Shown here: in pieces, positions 54,838 to 64,000 of the stretch
How the letters are laid out: each line of letters begins with the position of its first letter
Position numbering within the stretch: the first letter of the stretch is position 1
Assembly: GCF_003688555.1 (NCBI RefSeq)
Contig: NZ_REFR01000009.1
Coordinates: forward strand, 124,001 to 188,000
Length of the DNA stretch: 64,000 bases
Direction: 5' to 3'
Source: Eilatimonas milleporae
GTDB taxonomy: Bacteria > Pseudomonadota > Alphaproteobacteria > Sphingomonadales > Kordiimonadaceae
Made by a program: the position numbers and the translations under genes
The notes under the pieces: model-generated
Seen by the model: the letters and a program-made list of their open reading frames with translations, nothing else
Told to the model about the DNA's origin: nothing
Database searches by the model: none

Positions 54838-55719
54838 TTATTCCCCCCACCCGTTTGTCGTCATCCAGGCGGCGCAGCATCCCTTGGCGAGATCGCGCAC
54901 ACGCCCGATATAAGCCTGCCGTTCCGTTACCGAAATGACACCGCGCGCATCCAGCAGGTTAAAGCTGTGAGAGGCCCGGATACACTGCTCGTAGGCCGGC
55001 AGCGGCAATGCGGCCTCAAGCAGTTTGGCGCACTCGTCTTCCGCCTTTTTAAAGGCCTCGAACAGGGCGTCCGTGGCGGCATGCTCGAAATTATAGGCCG
55101 ACTGCTGGCGTTCGTTTTCCAGAAACACATCGCCGTAAGAGGTTCCGGCGCCGTTGAAATCCAGATCATACACATTGTCCACGCCCTGCACGAACATGGC
55201 CAGACGTTCCAGCCCGTATGTCAGTTCGCCGGACACCGGCTTGCAGTCAAAACCCCCCACCTGCTGAAAATAGGTGTACTGGCTGACTTCCATGCCATCG
55301 CACCAGACTTCCCACCCCAGGCCCCAGGCGCCCAGCGTCGGACTTTCCCAGTCATCCTCGGCAAAGCGGATGTCATGAACCGCCGAGTCGATACCAATGG
55401 CCGCCAGTGACCCCAGATACAGATCCTGCATATCCTTCGGCGACGGCTTCAGGATGACCTGAAACTGGTAATAATGCTGCAAACGCATGGGGTTTTCCCC
55501 ATAGCGGCCATCGGTCGGACGGCGGCAGGGCTGAACATAGGCGGCCTTCCACGGCTCGGGCCCCAACGCTTTCAGCGTGGTCGCGGGGTGAAAGGTTCCG
55601 GCCCCCATCTCCATGTCATGGGGCTGGAGGATGACGCAGCCGCGATCCGCCCAATAACGTTGCAGGGTCAGTATGATCTGTTGGAAGGGCATGCCCTTGT
55701 GGGCGGTCGTTTCGGCCAT
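54838..55719 (-). CDS. glyQ: Glycyl-tRNA synthetase alpha subunit
   Basis: A 293-aa catalytic subunit. The family start [20 protein letters not shown] and motifs [36 protein letters not shown] and [20 protein letters not shown] are intact. ATG 55719 gives the usual [10 protein letters not shown]-type N-terminus with AGGA upstream; the frame to 55791 is rejected. The 226 bases upstream, to the map stop, hold no gene. Confidence 0.95.
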   Translation of the reverse strand: MAETTAHKGMPFQQIILTLQRYWADRGCVILQPHDMEMGAGTFHPATTLKALGPEPWKAAYVQPCRRPTDGRYGENPMRLQHYYQFQVILKPSPKDMQDLYLGSLAAIGIDSAVHDIRFAEDDWESPTLGAWGLGWEVWCDGMEVSQYTYFQQVGGFDCKPVSGELTYGLERLAMFVQGVDNVYDLDFNGAGTSYGDVFLENERQQSAYNFEHAATDALFEAFKKAEDECAKLLEAALPLPAYEQCIRASHSFNLLDARGVISVTERQAYIGRVRDLAKGCCAAWMTTNGWGE

Positions 55720-55945
55720 GATCCTGAGAGGTAAAATTGTTGCAATTGCGAAGGTGGCGGGCACGCTAGCCGCCACCGCCGCCAGCGTCAAGCGCGTGAA
55801 CCGTCTTGCCCCCGGCGGCAGGAATATTCAGACCGGTCGGACAGGCGCCGGAAGGGGGCAACGGCCGCGGGGAGCAAGGGCCGCAGGGGGGTAAGGGAAT
55901 ATCTGCCCGGTCAGGGCATGAACCCCTTGCCCAGTCCTAAAGCCG

Positions 55946-56683
55946 TCAGGTCAGGACGATGGGTGCGCCGTCCGTGACGACGAAGGTATGTTCGAACTGG
56001 GCGCCAAGGCCGCCGTCCTGCAAGCGCAGGGTCCAGCCATCGGCATCCTCCACATAGGACCGGCTGCGGGTGGCGAGAAAGGGTTCGACCGTGATCACCT
56101 GTCCCCGTTTCAGGCGGCCCTTCTGTGCCAGGCTCAACGTGTTGCTGACTCTGGGCTCCTCATGAATCCAGCGGCCGACGCCGTGTCCGTTCAGGCCTTC
56201 GACAATGTGGTAGCCATGCTGCTTCGCCCTCGCCTCGACAATACGGGCGACGCCGCTTATGGGGCGGCCGGCCCGTGCGGTATACATGGCGCGGCGCTGT
56301 GTGTCCTCGGTCGCCTTCAACAGGGCCGCCACCTCGCGGCAGGGCGCACCGACGCACATGCTGGCGCCGGTATCGGCGAAATAGCCGTCCTTTTCCGCCG
56401 AGACATCGATATTGACCATTTCGCCCGCCCGCAAGGGGCGGTCGTCGGGAATGCCGTGCGCCACCGCCGTACCGACGGATATGCAGGCATGGCCCGGAAA
56501 ATCATAGGCCAGTTTCGGCGCCGAGCGGGCGCCGGCGGCCGACAGCATGCGCCCGGCGATATCGTCAAGCTCCAGGGGGGTGATTCCCTCACACACACGA
56601 GCACGCATCGCCGCCAGAACGGACCGGCAGATAGCGCCGATTTCCTTCATTTTTTCAAGATCCTCGTCGGAACCGATGGTCAT
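55946..56683 (-). CDS. map: Methionine aminopeptidase, type I
   Basis: A 245-aa metalloenzyme that removes the initiator methionine. The five metal ligands are in MVNIDVSAEKDG (Asp), ADTGASM (Asp), GHGVGRWIHEEP (His), TVEPFL (Glu) and AQFEHTFVV (Glu). DFPGHACISVGTAVAHGIP is the usual substrate region. It overlaps the chorismate-mutase gene by four bases. The sequence is a little divergent from the main housekeeping Map and could be a second copy. Confidence 0.92.
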   Translation of the reverse strand: MTIGSDEDLEKMKEIGAICRSVLAAMRARVCEGITPLELDDIAGRMLSAAGARSAPKLAYDFPGHACISVGTAVAHGIPDDRPLRAGEMVNIDVSAEKDGYFADTGASMCVGAPCREVAALLKATEDTQRRAMYTARAGRPISGVARIVEARAKQHGYHIVEGLNGHGVGRWIHEEPRVSNTLSLAQKGRLKRGQVITVEPFLATRSRSYVEDADGWTLRLQDGGLGAQFEHTFVVTDGAPIVLT

Positions 56684-57024
56684 GATCCGTCCTCCTTGCC
56701 CGTGTATTCATCCGCCGGGGACTGCTCCAGGCTACCGCTTTCGCGGATACGCTCATGGTGGCGGATCACCTCACGGATAATGAATTGCAGAAATTTTTCG
56801 GAAAAGGCCGGGTCCAGATTGGCGGACCTGGCAAGCGTCCGCAGACGTTCGATCTGCTCGCCTTCGCGCGAGGGATCGGCGGGCGGCAGGTCGTGTTCCT
56901 TTTTGTAAAACCCGACCTTCTTGGTAATCTTGAAGCGTTCGGCCAGCAGAAAAACCAGGGCCGCGTCGATATTGTCGATGCTTTCACGATATTCGCGCAG
57001 TTTCTGCCGGTGCGTATCGTCCAT
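56680..57024 (-). CDS. Chorismate mutase domain protein (AroQ type)
   Basis: A 114-aa helical protein. The AroQ pattern is seen in LREYRESIDNIDAALVFLLAE shortened to YRESIDNIDAALVFLLAERF, then KITKKVGFYKKEHDLPPADP and a C-terminal FLQFIIREVIRHHE helix. Such proteins rearrange chorismate to prephenate; stand-alone small members in alphaproteobacteria are common. ATG 57024 is chosen over the upstream TTG at 57036. Confidence 0.88.
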   Translation of the reverse strand: MDDTHRQKLREYRESIDNIDAALVFLLAERFKITKKVGFYKKEHDLPPADPSREGEQIERLRTLARSANLDPAFSEKFLQFIIREVIRHHERIRESGSLEQSPADEYTGKEDGS

Positions 57025-57077
57025 GCCTGCCCCCAATGCCTGCCGTGCCGCTGCCTTACATTCAGATCAAGGACACC

Positions 57078-57989
57078 CTACAGACCGTAGCGGTTCCACC
57101 AAAGCCTTTCTTCGACCGCGGCGAGAACCCCACGGCCCAGGCCGGACGCCAAACCGTCACCGGTCAAGGCGGTACCGGCCAGGGCGCGGGCAGCGGCGTC
57201 TTCGGCCGGCACCCCGCGCCGGAGGCCCAGAAACGACCCCAGACGGGGCCGGCGCTGTTCGACGGGACGCAGACGCACCTTTTCGCCGAAACGCTCGCGC
57301 ATGACACCGCGCAGATCGCCGAGCCCGTCGACAAGGCCCAGCTTGCGCGCATCCTCGCCGGTGAAAACCTCGCCCGAGAAAATACGGGTACGCGCGCCCT
57401 TCAGCCGTTTGCCCCGACGGTCCCGGACCAGGGATTTGAAGTAATCGTGCACGTCCTTCTGGATGGCGCCAAGACGCTCCACATCCTCGGCGTCCTCGGG
57501 CAGGAACGGGTCCAGCATGGATTTCTTGGCACCGGCCGTATAGAGTCGCCGCTCGATCCCCAGACGATCAATCGCACCGGTAAAGCCGAAGCCGGACGAT
57601 ACCACCCCGATACTGCCGATGATGGACGCCTCATGGGCGTAGATCTCGCTGCCGGCCAACGCCAGCATATACCCGCCGGAGGCCGCCACATCCTCGGCAA
57701 AGGCAATGACGGGCACGTGCTTTTCATCCGACAGGGCCCGGATACGTCGCAGGATCAGCGCGCTCTGCACCGGCGAACCACCGGGCGAATTGATGGCCAG
57801 CGCCACCGCCTTGACGCCCGGCATGGTGAAGGCACGCTCGATCGGCTCGGCCAGGCGGGTCAGGCTGAGCGACTGCTGGAAGCGTCCGCCGGCGCCGATC
57901 ACCCCTTCCAGCCGCAGGACGGCGACAATGGGCGCGCCTTCACCAAACAGGCGCTTGCGCAACGCATAAAACACTTTGCCAATCCCCAT
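57078..57989 (-). CDS. S49 family signal peptide peptidase-like protease
   Basis: A 303-aa half-length SppA-like serine protease. The core has VAVLRLEGVIGAGG, AVALAINSPGGSPVQSA, the nucleophile Ser in DVAASGGYMLALAG and a downstream KKSMLDPFLPEDAE where the Lys dyad partner is expected. No membrane helix is evident. ATG 57989 fits AAAGGA eight bases upstream better than ATG 57998. The 230 bases upstream contain no gene. Confidence 0.87.
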   Translation of the reverse strand: MGIGKVFYALRKRLFGEGAPIVAVLRLEGVIGAGGRFQQSLSLTRLAEPIERAFTMPGVKAVALAINSPGGSPVQSALILRRIRALSDEKHVPVIAFAEDVAASGGYMLALAGSEIYAHEASIIGSIGVVSSGFGFTGAIDRLGIERRLYTAGAKKSMLDPFLPEDAEDVERLGAIQKDVHDYFKSLVRDRRGKRLKGARTRIFSGEVFTGEDARKLGLVDGLGDLRGVMRERFGEKVRLRPVEQRRPRLGSFLGLRRGVPAEDAAARALAGTALTGDGLASGLGRGVLAAVEERLWWNRYGL

Positions 57990-58229
57990 CGGGTCCATCC
58001 TTTACAACGGCATGGTTCGCACCGGTCCGAAACCAATCCGAAAATCCGGACCGCACGGGCGCTTCCCCATGTGATTAGCCCGCCCTGCCCCGCAAGGACA
58101 AGGGCAAGTTACGGGACAAGAACAGGAAAAGGCGCAGGAAAACGGCGGTGCCCAAGATTCCACACCGTCAAACCGCATGCGGTGCTGGACGCCGCGCCCA
58201 GGCAGTGACGGCCGCCGGGGCAAAGGGTG

Positions 58230-59123
58230 TCAGCGCAGCGTCAGGGCAGCGCCGTCCCGCAGCACGGCCTCGGCCTCGGCCGAATAGCGGTCATGGAGAC
58301 CGTGCAGCGCCAGCCCCGGCAGCAGACGCACGGACCCCGCAACCCCTTTGCGGCCCTGAATGATCACACGCTTGGCCGGCATGCCGGTGCGCGGCCACAG
58401 CGGCAACACCGTCAACTCGCCCACCCTGCGGTGCAGATAGGCCATGACCTCGTCCATCCGGTCCGCCCGGTAAATAATGGTCACGGTCCCCTTGACCCTG
58501 GCATGATACAGACAGTAGCGCAGCCAGTCCTTCAGGCTGGCGCTGCTGTCCATATGGGCCAGCCCTTTCGAGGCATCCGGTGGGCGAATCCCGTGCCCCC
58601 GCGCAAGATAGGGCGGATTGATCATCACATGGTCAAAAGTACCCTCGACACCGTTCAGCGCCGTAATGTCGCTGTGTTCGACCGCGATGTCGTCCCCGGC
58701 CCCGTTGAAGGCGATGTTGCGCCGGGCATAGTCGAGCAGGTCATCCTGAATATCCACGCCGCGAACCTGCACACCGGGCACCCGCGCCCGCAGGCAGAGG
58801 GCCGCCCCACCGGTGCCGACACCGCCGTCCAGCACCCGGTCACCGGGATGTGCCGGGATCGCCGCCGCCAGCAGGACCGTATCCATGGAGACACGGTATC
58901 CGTGCCGGGGCTGTATCAGCCTGACGGTGCCGCCGAGAAAATCGTCTATGGTTTCCGGGCCTTCCGAGCTCTCTGGGATCTCCGAGCTCTCCGGGATCTC
59001 CGAACTCTTCGAGGTTTGCGTGTCGGACCGGTGTGGATGCTCGGACCGCATGACGGTGCCTGGGGAACCGTCCGGCATGTCACCGGCCCGGCCGGCGTCC
59101 ATCCGGCTGTCAGACTGGGTCAT
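58230..59123 (-). CDS. TrmN6-like SAM-dependent methyltransferase
   Basis: A 297-aa Rossmann methyltransferase related to tRNA1(Val) adenine-N6 methyltransferases. It has a SAM motif RVLDGGVGTGGAALCL, an acidic VRGVDIQDD strand end, and the amino-methyltransferase signature MINPPYLARG. The first ~55 residues are a Ser/Glu-rich unstructured extension with two SSEIPE repeats encoded by an 18-base tandem duplication (58966-59010). ATG 59123 follows AGG; later ATGs are possible starts. Confidence 0.85.
   Translation of the reverse strand: MTQSDSRMDAGRAGDMPDGSPGTVMRSEHPHRSDTQTSKSSEIPESSEIPESSEGPETIDDFLGGTVRLIQPRHGYRVSMDTVLLAAAIPAHPGDRVLDGGVGTGGAALCLRARVPGVQVRGVDIQDDLLDYARRNIAFNGAGDDIAVEHSDITALNGVEGTFDHVMINPPYLARGHGIRPPDASKGLAHMDSSASLKDWLRYCLYHARVKGTVTIIYRADRMDEVMAYLHRRVGELTVLPLWPRTGMPAKRVIIQGRKGVAGSVRLLPGLALHGLHDRYSAEAEAVLRDGAALTLR
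58966..59010. repeat. 18-base tandem repeat in the methyltransferase N-terminus
   Basis: GAGCTCTCTGGGATCTCC (58966-58983) is repeated with one change (58984-59001), followed by a degenerate half copy. It keeps the reading frame and adds a hexapeptide per unit, so copy number could vary without breaking the gene. Confidence 0.65.
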
Positions 59124-59655
59124 ATGATTACCTGAATACTTTGTATGCCTGCGATGATTATCCTGGGGTGATTATCCTTGGGGCCGTTATCCCTGAATTC
59201 CGTTGTCTGAATTCCCTTGTCTGTGGCTCTGTTTCCGTCTGTACCGCGCTTTCCAGTGGCTTTCATACTATATTTCAAGATATTTCCGGGCGCCGTAGCT
59301 GGATACCGGACTGCACCAGGCCCGCGCAGGCCCCTGATCCTGATATGCCCCGATGCGAAACCCCAGAATGCGCTACTCCAGAATGCTTTGACCTGGGGCG
59401 GCGGTCAATGATGACGGACAGCAGCGGTCCGGTTTTTCCGGTGCGGCTCCGGTTCGTTTCCGGCCCGATTATCCGGTCTGGTTTTCGGCCCTGTCATTCC
59501 GGTCCGCCTTGCCCGGCCGGCGGTGCGGCATGATGTGCGCCCCCTTGCCTTTGGGCGCCCCTGTCAGTAATGTCCGCCCGCGCGGCGGTATATACCCCAT
59601 ACCGCAAGGCGGCTATATTGTTTGAAGTGACACTTGTCTCGAGAGAGGTCCGCCC
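59124..59655. other. 532-base region without a gene, with short direct repeats
   Basis: No convincing coding frame. Short direct repeats stand out: GATTATCCTGGGGT then GATTATCCTTGGGG (about 59156-59183), TGAATTCC twice (about 59199 and 59216), and CCAGAATGC twice (about 59362 and 59378). The promoter of the prenyl synthase is presumably in the last 80 bases, where a TATATT is followed by the GAGAGAGG ribosome binding site. A 130-codon plus-strand frame here has cysteine- and proline-rich random character and is not called. Confidence 0.5.
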
Positions 59656-60717
59656 ATGAGGGGACTGTCCCCTGCGGCCAGCGCCGCAGAAAAACACTCC
59701 GCCACGGCGGCCACCCGGCAGGACGGGAAACCATCCGGCCCCTCGGCCATGGACCGGTTACAGGCTCTGGTGGCTGACGACATGGCGGCCGTGAACGCCT
59801 GTATCCTGGACCGGATGCAAAGCCCGGTGGCCCTGATCCCGCAATTGGCCGGTCATCTGGTGTCTTCCGGCGGCAAGCGGCTGCGCCCCGTTCTGACGCT
59901 GGCCTGTGCACAGCTGATCGGCTTTGAAGGCAGACGTCATATCAAACTGGCGGCGTGTGTGGAGTTCATTCACACCGCCACCCTGCTGCACGACGATGTG
60001 GTCGATGCCAGCACGCTGCGGCGGGGCCGGGAAACCGCCAATGAAATCTGGGGCAATCAGGCCAGCGTTCTGGTCGGCGATTTTCTGTTCAGTCGGGCGT
60101 TTGAGCTGATGGTCGAGGATGGATCGCTGGACGTGCTGCGCATTCTGTCGGCCGCATCGTCCGTCATTGCAGAGGGCGAGGTACTGCAACTGACCACCAC
60201 GGGCGATCTTGCAACGGACGAGGCCACATATCTGGATGTCATCGGCGCCAAGACCGCCGTGTTGTTCGCGGCGGCGTGCGAAATTGCCGGCGTGGTGGCC
60301 GACGGGGACGATGACACCCGTGCCCGGCTTCGGTCCTTTGGCCAAGCGCTGGGTATCGCCTTTCAGATTGTCGACGATGTTCTGGATTATTCCGCCCGGC
60401 AGGCAACGCTGGGCAAAACCGTCGGCGATGATTTTCAGGAAGGCAAGCTGACCCTGCCCGTCATCTATGCGCTGGCTGGTGCGGATGCCCCCGAAAAGGC
60501 GTTCTGGAAACGCTGTCTGGAGGATCTGGACCAGCGCGACGGCGATCTGGAACAGGCCCTGTCCCTGATGGGCCGGCATGACGCCCTGCCGCGCGCCATG
60601 GACCGGGCGCGCGACTATGTGCGTGACGCCCATGCGGCCATCGCCCCCTTTGCCGACGGTCCGATGAAACAGGCGCTGAGCGATATCGTCGATTTCGTGA
60701 TTGAACGCGGCCATTGA
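59656..60717 (+). CDS. ispB: Long-chain trans-polyprenyl diphosphate synthase (octa/decaprenyl type)
   Basis: A 353-aa enzyme that makes the isoprenoid side chain of ubiquinone. Both aspartate motifs are present: TATLLHDDVVD (first) and FQIVDDVLDYS (second), with GGKRLRPVLTLAC and GDFLFSRAF in between. Small residues before the first motif agree with long-chain products. GAGAGAGG seven bases before ATG 59656 supports this start; ATG 59749 would remove a ~30-residue low-complexity extension. The exact chain length cannot be told. Confidence 0.9.
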   Translation: MRGLSPAASAAEKHSATAATRQDGKPSGPSAMDRLQALVADDMAAVNACILDRMQSPVALIPQLAGHLVSSGGKRLRPVLTLACAQLIGFEGRRHIKLAACVEFIHTATLLHDDVVDASTLRRGRETANEIWGNQASVLVGDFLFSRAFELMVEDGSLDVLRILSAASSVIAEGEVLQLTTTGDLATDEATYLDVIGAKTAVLFAAACEIAGVVADGDDDTRARLRSFGQALGIAFQIVDDVLDYSARQATLGKTVGDDFQEGKLTLPVIYALAGADAPEKAFWKRCLEDLDQRDGDLEQALSLMGRHDALPRAMDRARDYVRDAHAAIAPFADGPMKQALSDIVDFVIERGH

Positions 60718-60890
60718 CGCGGACCCCGTTTCGACAGGGCCGACAGCTGGCGGAAACGGCAAAATTACGGCAAACTTCCCTCTTGCGCGCGTGCGCGGCT
60801 TGACCTATACACACGCCCGCCCGGTCATGTACCGTGGCAGACATGCCGTGTCCGCCCCACGGCGATTTCAAACGGGCGGATATCCCGTAT

Positions 60891-60967
60891 CGGGGGGTAG
60901 CTCAGCCTGGTAGAGCACTGCCTTCGGGAGGCAGGGGCCGGAGGTTCGAATCCTCTCTCCCCGACCA
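60891..60967 (+). tRNA. tRNA-Pro (anticodon CGG)
   Basis: A complete cloverleaf of 77 bases with the 3' CCA encoded. The acceptor stem CGGGGGG pairs with CTCCCCG (one G-U), the D stem is GCTC/GAGC, the anticodon stem CTGCC/GGCAG holds loop TTCGGGA with anticodon CGG at 60925-60927, and the T arm GGAGG-TTCGAAT-CCTCT is normal. It reads CCG codons. Confidence 0.96.
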
Positions 60968-60980
60968 TCAAGACGACAAG

Positions 60981-61010
60981 GGGCCGCCAATTGATTTGGC
61001 GGTCCTTTTT
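60981..61010 (+). terminator. Intrinsic terminator of tRNA-Pro
   Basis: Ten-pair stem GGGCCGCCAA/TTGGCGGTCC (one G-U) with a 5-base loop, followed directly by five Ts; 13 bases beyond the tRNA CCA end. Confidence 0.9.
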
Positions 61011-61206
61011 CGTTCGTCTGGAATGGATGCTTTTCCATGTATCTCATACGCATTTCCACCTTGTGCAGGGTTCCGCATGAGGCTGAAGCAGGGGCCGCCC
61101 GGCACACAGCACGGAAATCGCAGATCATAGTTCCGTATTATGGCGGTCCTTACCCACGACCCAGGGGGCGGCTGGTGGTTATGTCCGGCTTCAAACCGCC
61201 GATGGC

Positions 61207-63834
61207 CTAAAATTCCAGATCGATCGACACGCCGAATGTTTGCGGCTGCCGAAGGGTGAACCCCGGCCGACTGAGGAAACGGTTATCACCTGTCGTGCCG
61301 AAAGCCGTGTTTTGATTTGCAATCAGGATGTTGGTGGGTTGATCGGCGTCAAACAGGTTTGTCGCAAAAACCGTCAGGGTGAAATGATCCATGCGATAGC
61401 CAAGGCGTGCATTTACAATCGCTGCATCCTCCACACGCTCGGTAAAATCAGAACCGAGATCCTCAGAGCCGAAATTGAAAACAGTGCTCTCCGCGTCGCC
61501 CTGATAGTTCAGGCTGACATCACTGAAAAACCCGCTCCTGTGTCGATAATTCGCACCCAGTGAAAATGAAACATTCGGCGCGTTTTCAAATTCATTGCCG
61601 GACAAGTCTGCCTCCGCATCGCTTGCGAGACTGAGAGGAAATTCGTCAAATTCAGTCCTGAGCAAACCGAGGCTGCCATAAAGGCTCAAATTTTCCGTTG
61701 CTTCATAATTCGCCGACAACTCAAGACCATAAAGCGTCGACTCCGCGGCGTTGACGGTAACCTGATCCGTGGGCACACCCGACGGGCCGGGTATACTGAT
61801 CTGTTGATCCTGATATTTGCTGAGAAAAACCGTGCCATTGAACGTGAGATCACCGTCTAGCCATACAGACCTCCAGCCGGCCTCGTAACTGGTCAGAAAT
61901 TCCGGATCGAATGTACCGACACTGAAAAGACCAGTGGCTTGATCGATCCGCAGGAACGGACCACCCGCCCGATAACCACGCCGCGCGCCCACAAAGACGG
62001 AATGATCTCCACTAAAATGATAGGTCACGGCGGCGCGCGGCAGAAACACCGTGAAATTATCCCCCTGCTGGGGCTCGGTTGGAGGTGTCAGGAAATCAGC
62101 GGCCGCAATGCAGTTGAGCGTAACGACCGGAAGCGGCGCGCCAACAATCGATCCCGGCACCGTTACCAAACACGTATCCGGGACAATATCGATACCCTGG
62201 AAATCATTCTGTGTGGTGAAATTCTCATCATCGATCCGGAACCCCAGATCGATTGTCCAGCGAGCCGACGGTTCATAGCGCACCGACGCGAAAGCGGAAT
62301 AGTTTTCAACTTTTGATTGGCCAAGGAAGTTAATACTCAAAATACTGTCCGCTGGCGATACCTGGAACGGGATTTGGCTGGAAAGCGGAACATTACTAAG
62401 GCCATCAGATGTGGAATCCGTCCTGAAATAATACCCGCCGATCAGACCGGACAGTTTTCCGAATTCGAATTCCAGCCTCGCTTCCCCGCTATATGTGACA
62501 TTTTCAAATTCATTATTGACGCTCGAGCCTGTAAAGCCGCCACCATCGGCAACGTCGAATGAGGTTTCAGTGTTGGCATCCTCATAGGTACCGATAACCC
62601 GGAGTTTGAACGCCTCGTTGATGTCATAGGTGATATCGGCGATGGCACGGTAGGTTTCGCGGATGTTTGCAAACGTACTGTCAAATGTCAGGGGGCCTGT
62701 CTGATCAAAGTCCGCAAACGCAGGGTCGACGACAGGAACAGGTGCTCTTGCTATCGATGCGCTGCCGCTTTCACGATCGATATATTCAAGTGTCAGAAGA
62801 ACGCTCAGATCATCCAATGCAGCCGGTTCAATTAAGAGTTTACCCCTTAGGCTGAGGCTTTCGCGGGAGTCTTGGGCCTCCCCCGTGAAAGCGTTGGTCA
62901 GCAAACCATCACTTTCCTGATGGTCGCCACTGATACGAAAAGCGAGCTGGCCTTTGAGAAGCGGACCCGATACAGCGGCCGAATATTGCCGTGTGCCAAA
63001 TTCGGCAATCCGGGCACGGGCCTTGCCATCCCACTCATATGTAGGATTGGCGGACTGTAAAAACACGGCGCCTGCCAGCGCATTGCGCCCCTGCAGGGTG
63101 GATTGCGGTCCGCGCAAAATCTCGACCTGTTCGACATCCCAAAGCGACTGAAACCCGTCAAGAGCCGTCTCTGTCGCGGGCGCACCATCCAGATAAATGT
63201 TCGAGGTCTGACCCTGGCCGGCAAAATCCGTACCGTTACGACTGATCCCCCGGATCGTGATATTCGTGACACTTCCGTCAACCGACGAAATATTCGGCGT
63301 GCGCTGTATGATATCCTGAAGGCTGAACAGCGCTTCGCTTTCAATCCGGTCTGCCGTGAAGATTTCCGCCGAAATTGTCGTATCTTGAACGGAGAGCTCC
63401 TGCTTTGTGCCGGTGACAATAATCGTTTCGATAACACGCTTTTCATCGATACCGTCTGCCGGGGCGGGGGTGCGGTCAGGTGTCGTTTCCTGCCTCGCAA
63501 TCACATAGGCGCCGTCTTCAGCAGGCGTCGCGACAAGCCCGGAGTCCGCCAACACCCGCCGCAACGCCTCATCGACGTCCATTGCACCGGAGACAGATGG
63601 CGCGGTTTTACCGGCGACAAGACTGTTTGGAGCCAGGATATCGACATTGAAGGCATCCGAAATAGCGAGAAGAGATTGGCTGAGAGCCCGTGCGGCGATG
63701 TTGATCTCCTGCTGCGTTTGGGTCTGGTTTTCCGATTGGGCCAACGTCGGCGGGACCGACACGCAGATGGCCAGGGAGGATACCGCCACAGCCAGAACAG
63801 GCTTAACCCGTTGAAAAAATGACTTTTTACTCAC
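61207..63834 (-). CDS. TonB-dependent receptor with N-terminal STN signalling domain
   Basis: An 875-aa outer-membrane receptor. GTG 63834 with AAGGGG nine bases upstream gives a signal peptide (VLAVAVSSLAICVSVPPTLA). An STN domain follows (SQSLLAISDAFNVDILAPN; DVDEALRRVLADSGLVATPA), then a TonB box (ETIIVTG), the plug (IQRTPNISSV, LDGAPATE, VEILRGPQSTLQGRNALAGA) and a 22-stranded barrel ending in SIDLEF. STN domains in such receptors usually signal to a FecR-type anti-sigma factor, which may lie to the right of the window. Sampled GC (about 43-57%) is below that of the genes before the tRNA. Confidence 0.92.
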   Translation of the reverse strand: MSKKSFFQRVKPVLAVAVSSLAICVSVPPTLAQSENQTQTQQEINIAARALSQSLLAISDAFNVDILAPNSLVAGKTAPSVSGAMDVDEALRRVLADSGLVATPAEDGAYVIARQETTPDRTPAPADGIDEKRVIETIIVTGTKQELSVQDTTISAEIFTADRIESEALFSLQDIIQRTPNISSVDGSVTNITIRGISRNGTDFAGQGQTSNIYLDGAPATETALDGFQSLWDVEQVEILRGPQSTLQGRNALAGAVFLQSANPTYEWDGKARARIAEFGTRQYSAAVSGPLLKGQLAFRISGDHQESDGLLTNAFTGEAQDSRESLSLRGKLLIEPAALDDLSVLLTLEYIDRESGSASIARAPVPVVDPAFADFDQTGPLTFDSTFANIRETYRAIADITYDINEAFKLRVIGTYEDANTETSFDVADGGGFTGSSVNNEFENVTYSGEARLEFEFGKLSGLIGGYYFRTDSTSDGLSNVPLSSQIPFQVSPADSILSINFLGQSKVENYSAFASVRYEPSARWTIDLGFRIDDENFTTQNDFQGIDIVPDTCLVTVPGSIVGAPLPVVTLNCIAAADFLTPPTEPQQGDNFTVFLPRAAVTYHFSGDHSVFVGARRGYRAGGPFLRIDQATGLFSVGTFDPEFLTSYEAGWRSVWLDGDLTFNGTVFLSKYQDQQISIPGPSGVPTDQVTVNAAESTLYGLELSANYEATENLSLYGSLGLLRTEFDEFPLSLASDAEADLSGNEFENAPNVSFSLGANYRHRSGFFSDVSLNYQGDAESTVFNFGSEDLGSDFTERVEDAAIVNARLGYRMDHFTLTVFATNLFDADQPTNILIANQNTAFGTTGDNRFLSRPGFTLRQPQTFGVSIDLEF

Positions 63835-64000
63835 GCTCGCGCACCCCTTACGCCTTATACCGCGAATGCCACTCATTCGCGTTTGTACTGTTTAGACCGG
63901 TGGGGGTGAGAAAATGCCTCCCTGCGGCATGAAAAAATTCACAAACTCGTAAAAGTGATAGAGGCTCGAACATCTCTTATACAGATTGAAGCCAAGAGAC

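Noticed and set aside
59141-59533. 130-codon plus-strand frame in the spacer before the prenyl synthase
   Set aside because: No ribosome binding site, no domain, random Cys/Pro-rich composition and repeat-derived sequence.

Overview
The window is chromosomal DNA of an alphaproteobacterium of moderately high GC (sampled genes about 60-62%). Supporting signs are hisZ next to purA, the glyQ-glyS-ppdK block, an EipA (DUF1134) protein, DUF2842, a PAS_5-type regulator, a serC leader and a heat-shock type promoter before ftsH. The order or genus cannot be fixed from the sequence alone. There is no insertion sequence, prophage or CRISPR array.

Layout. 1-3.6 kb: edge of an unknown minus-strand frame, a cysteine-free family-4 uracil-DNA glycosylase, a lytic transglycosylase and moaB. 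3.7-15 kb: an alanine/glycine symporter, a PAS_5 protein, and lipid/CoA genes (SDR, CaiB-type CoA transferase, crotonase-fold protein, acyl-CoA ligase), with SRAP, Nudix, DUF2842 and DUF302 genes. 14.9-21.4 kb: EipA-like envelope protein, JAMM peptidase, rluD, rpoH, and a predicted pseudokinase with a membrane partner. 21.7-27.3 kb: serC-serA-hisZ-purA (serine, histidine and purine synthesis) behind a structured serC leader.

27.4-35.5 kb is the accessory region of most interest: a ribosomal peptide (RiPP) gene cluster. A HlyD adaptor and a C39-peptidase ABC exporter lie on the plus strand. Facing them on the minus strand are a 2-oxoglutarate oxygenase of the prolyl-4-hydroxylase type, a 63-aa unknown protein, a JmjC/cupin oxygenase, two paralogous double-glycine precursor peptides (77 and 78 aa), and an ATP-grasp ligase with the motifs of graspetide (omega-ester/amide peptide) synthetases. 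Each precursor is followed by its own intrinsic terminator, and candidate operators sit before the exporter and before one precursor. The predicted pathway is: oxygenase(s) hydroxylate and the ligase crosslinks the core, then the exporter cuts after Gly-Gly and secretes the product. A four-EF-hand lipoprotein is divergent from the cluster.

36-48.6 kb: VOC protein, serine hydrolase, alpha/beta hydrolase, then thiD, glmM, folP, ftsH, tilS, cpoB and pal (cell envelope and housekeeping) and a LysE exporter. 49-60.7 kb: ygfZ, ppdK, glyS, glyQ, map, a chorismate-mutase domain protein, an S49 peptidase, a TrmN6-like methyltransferase and a long-chain polyprenyl diphosphate synthase. 60.9 kb: tRNA-Pro(CGG) with a strong terminator, followed by a lower-GC STN-type TonB-dependent receptor that runs to the right edge.
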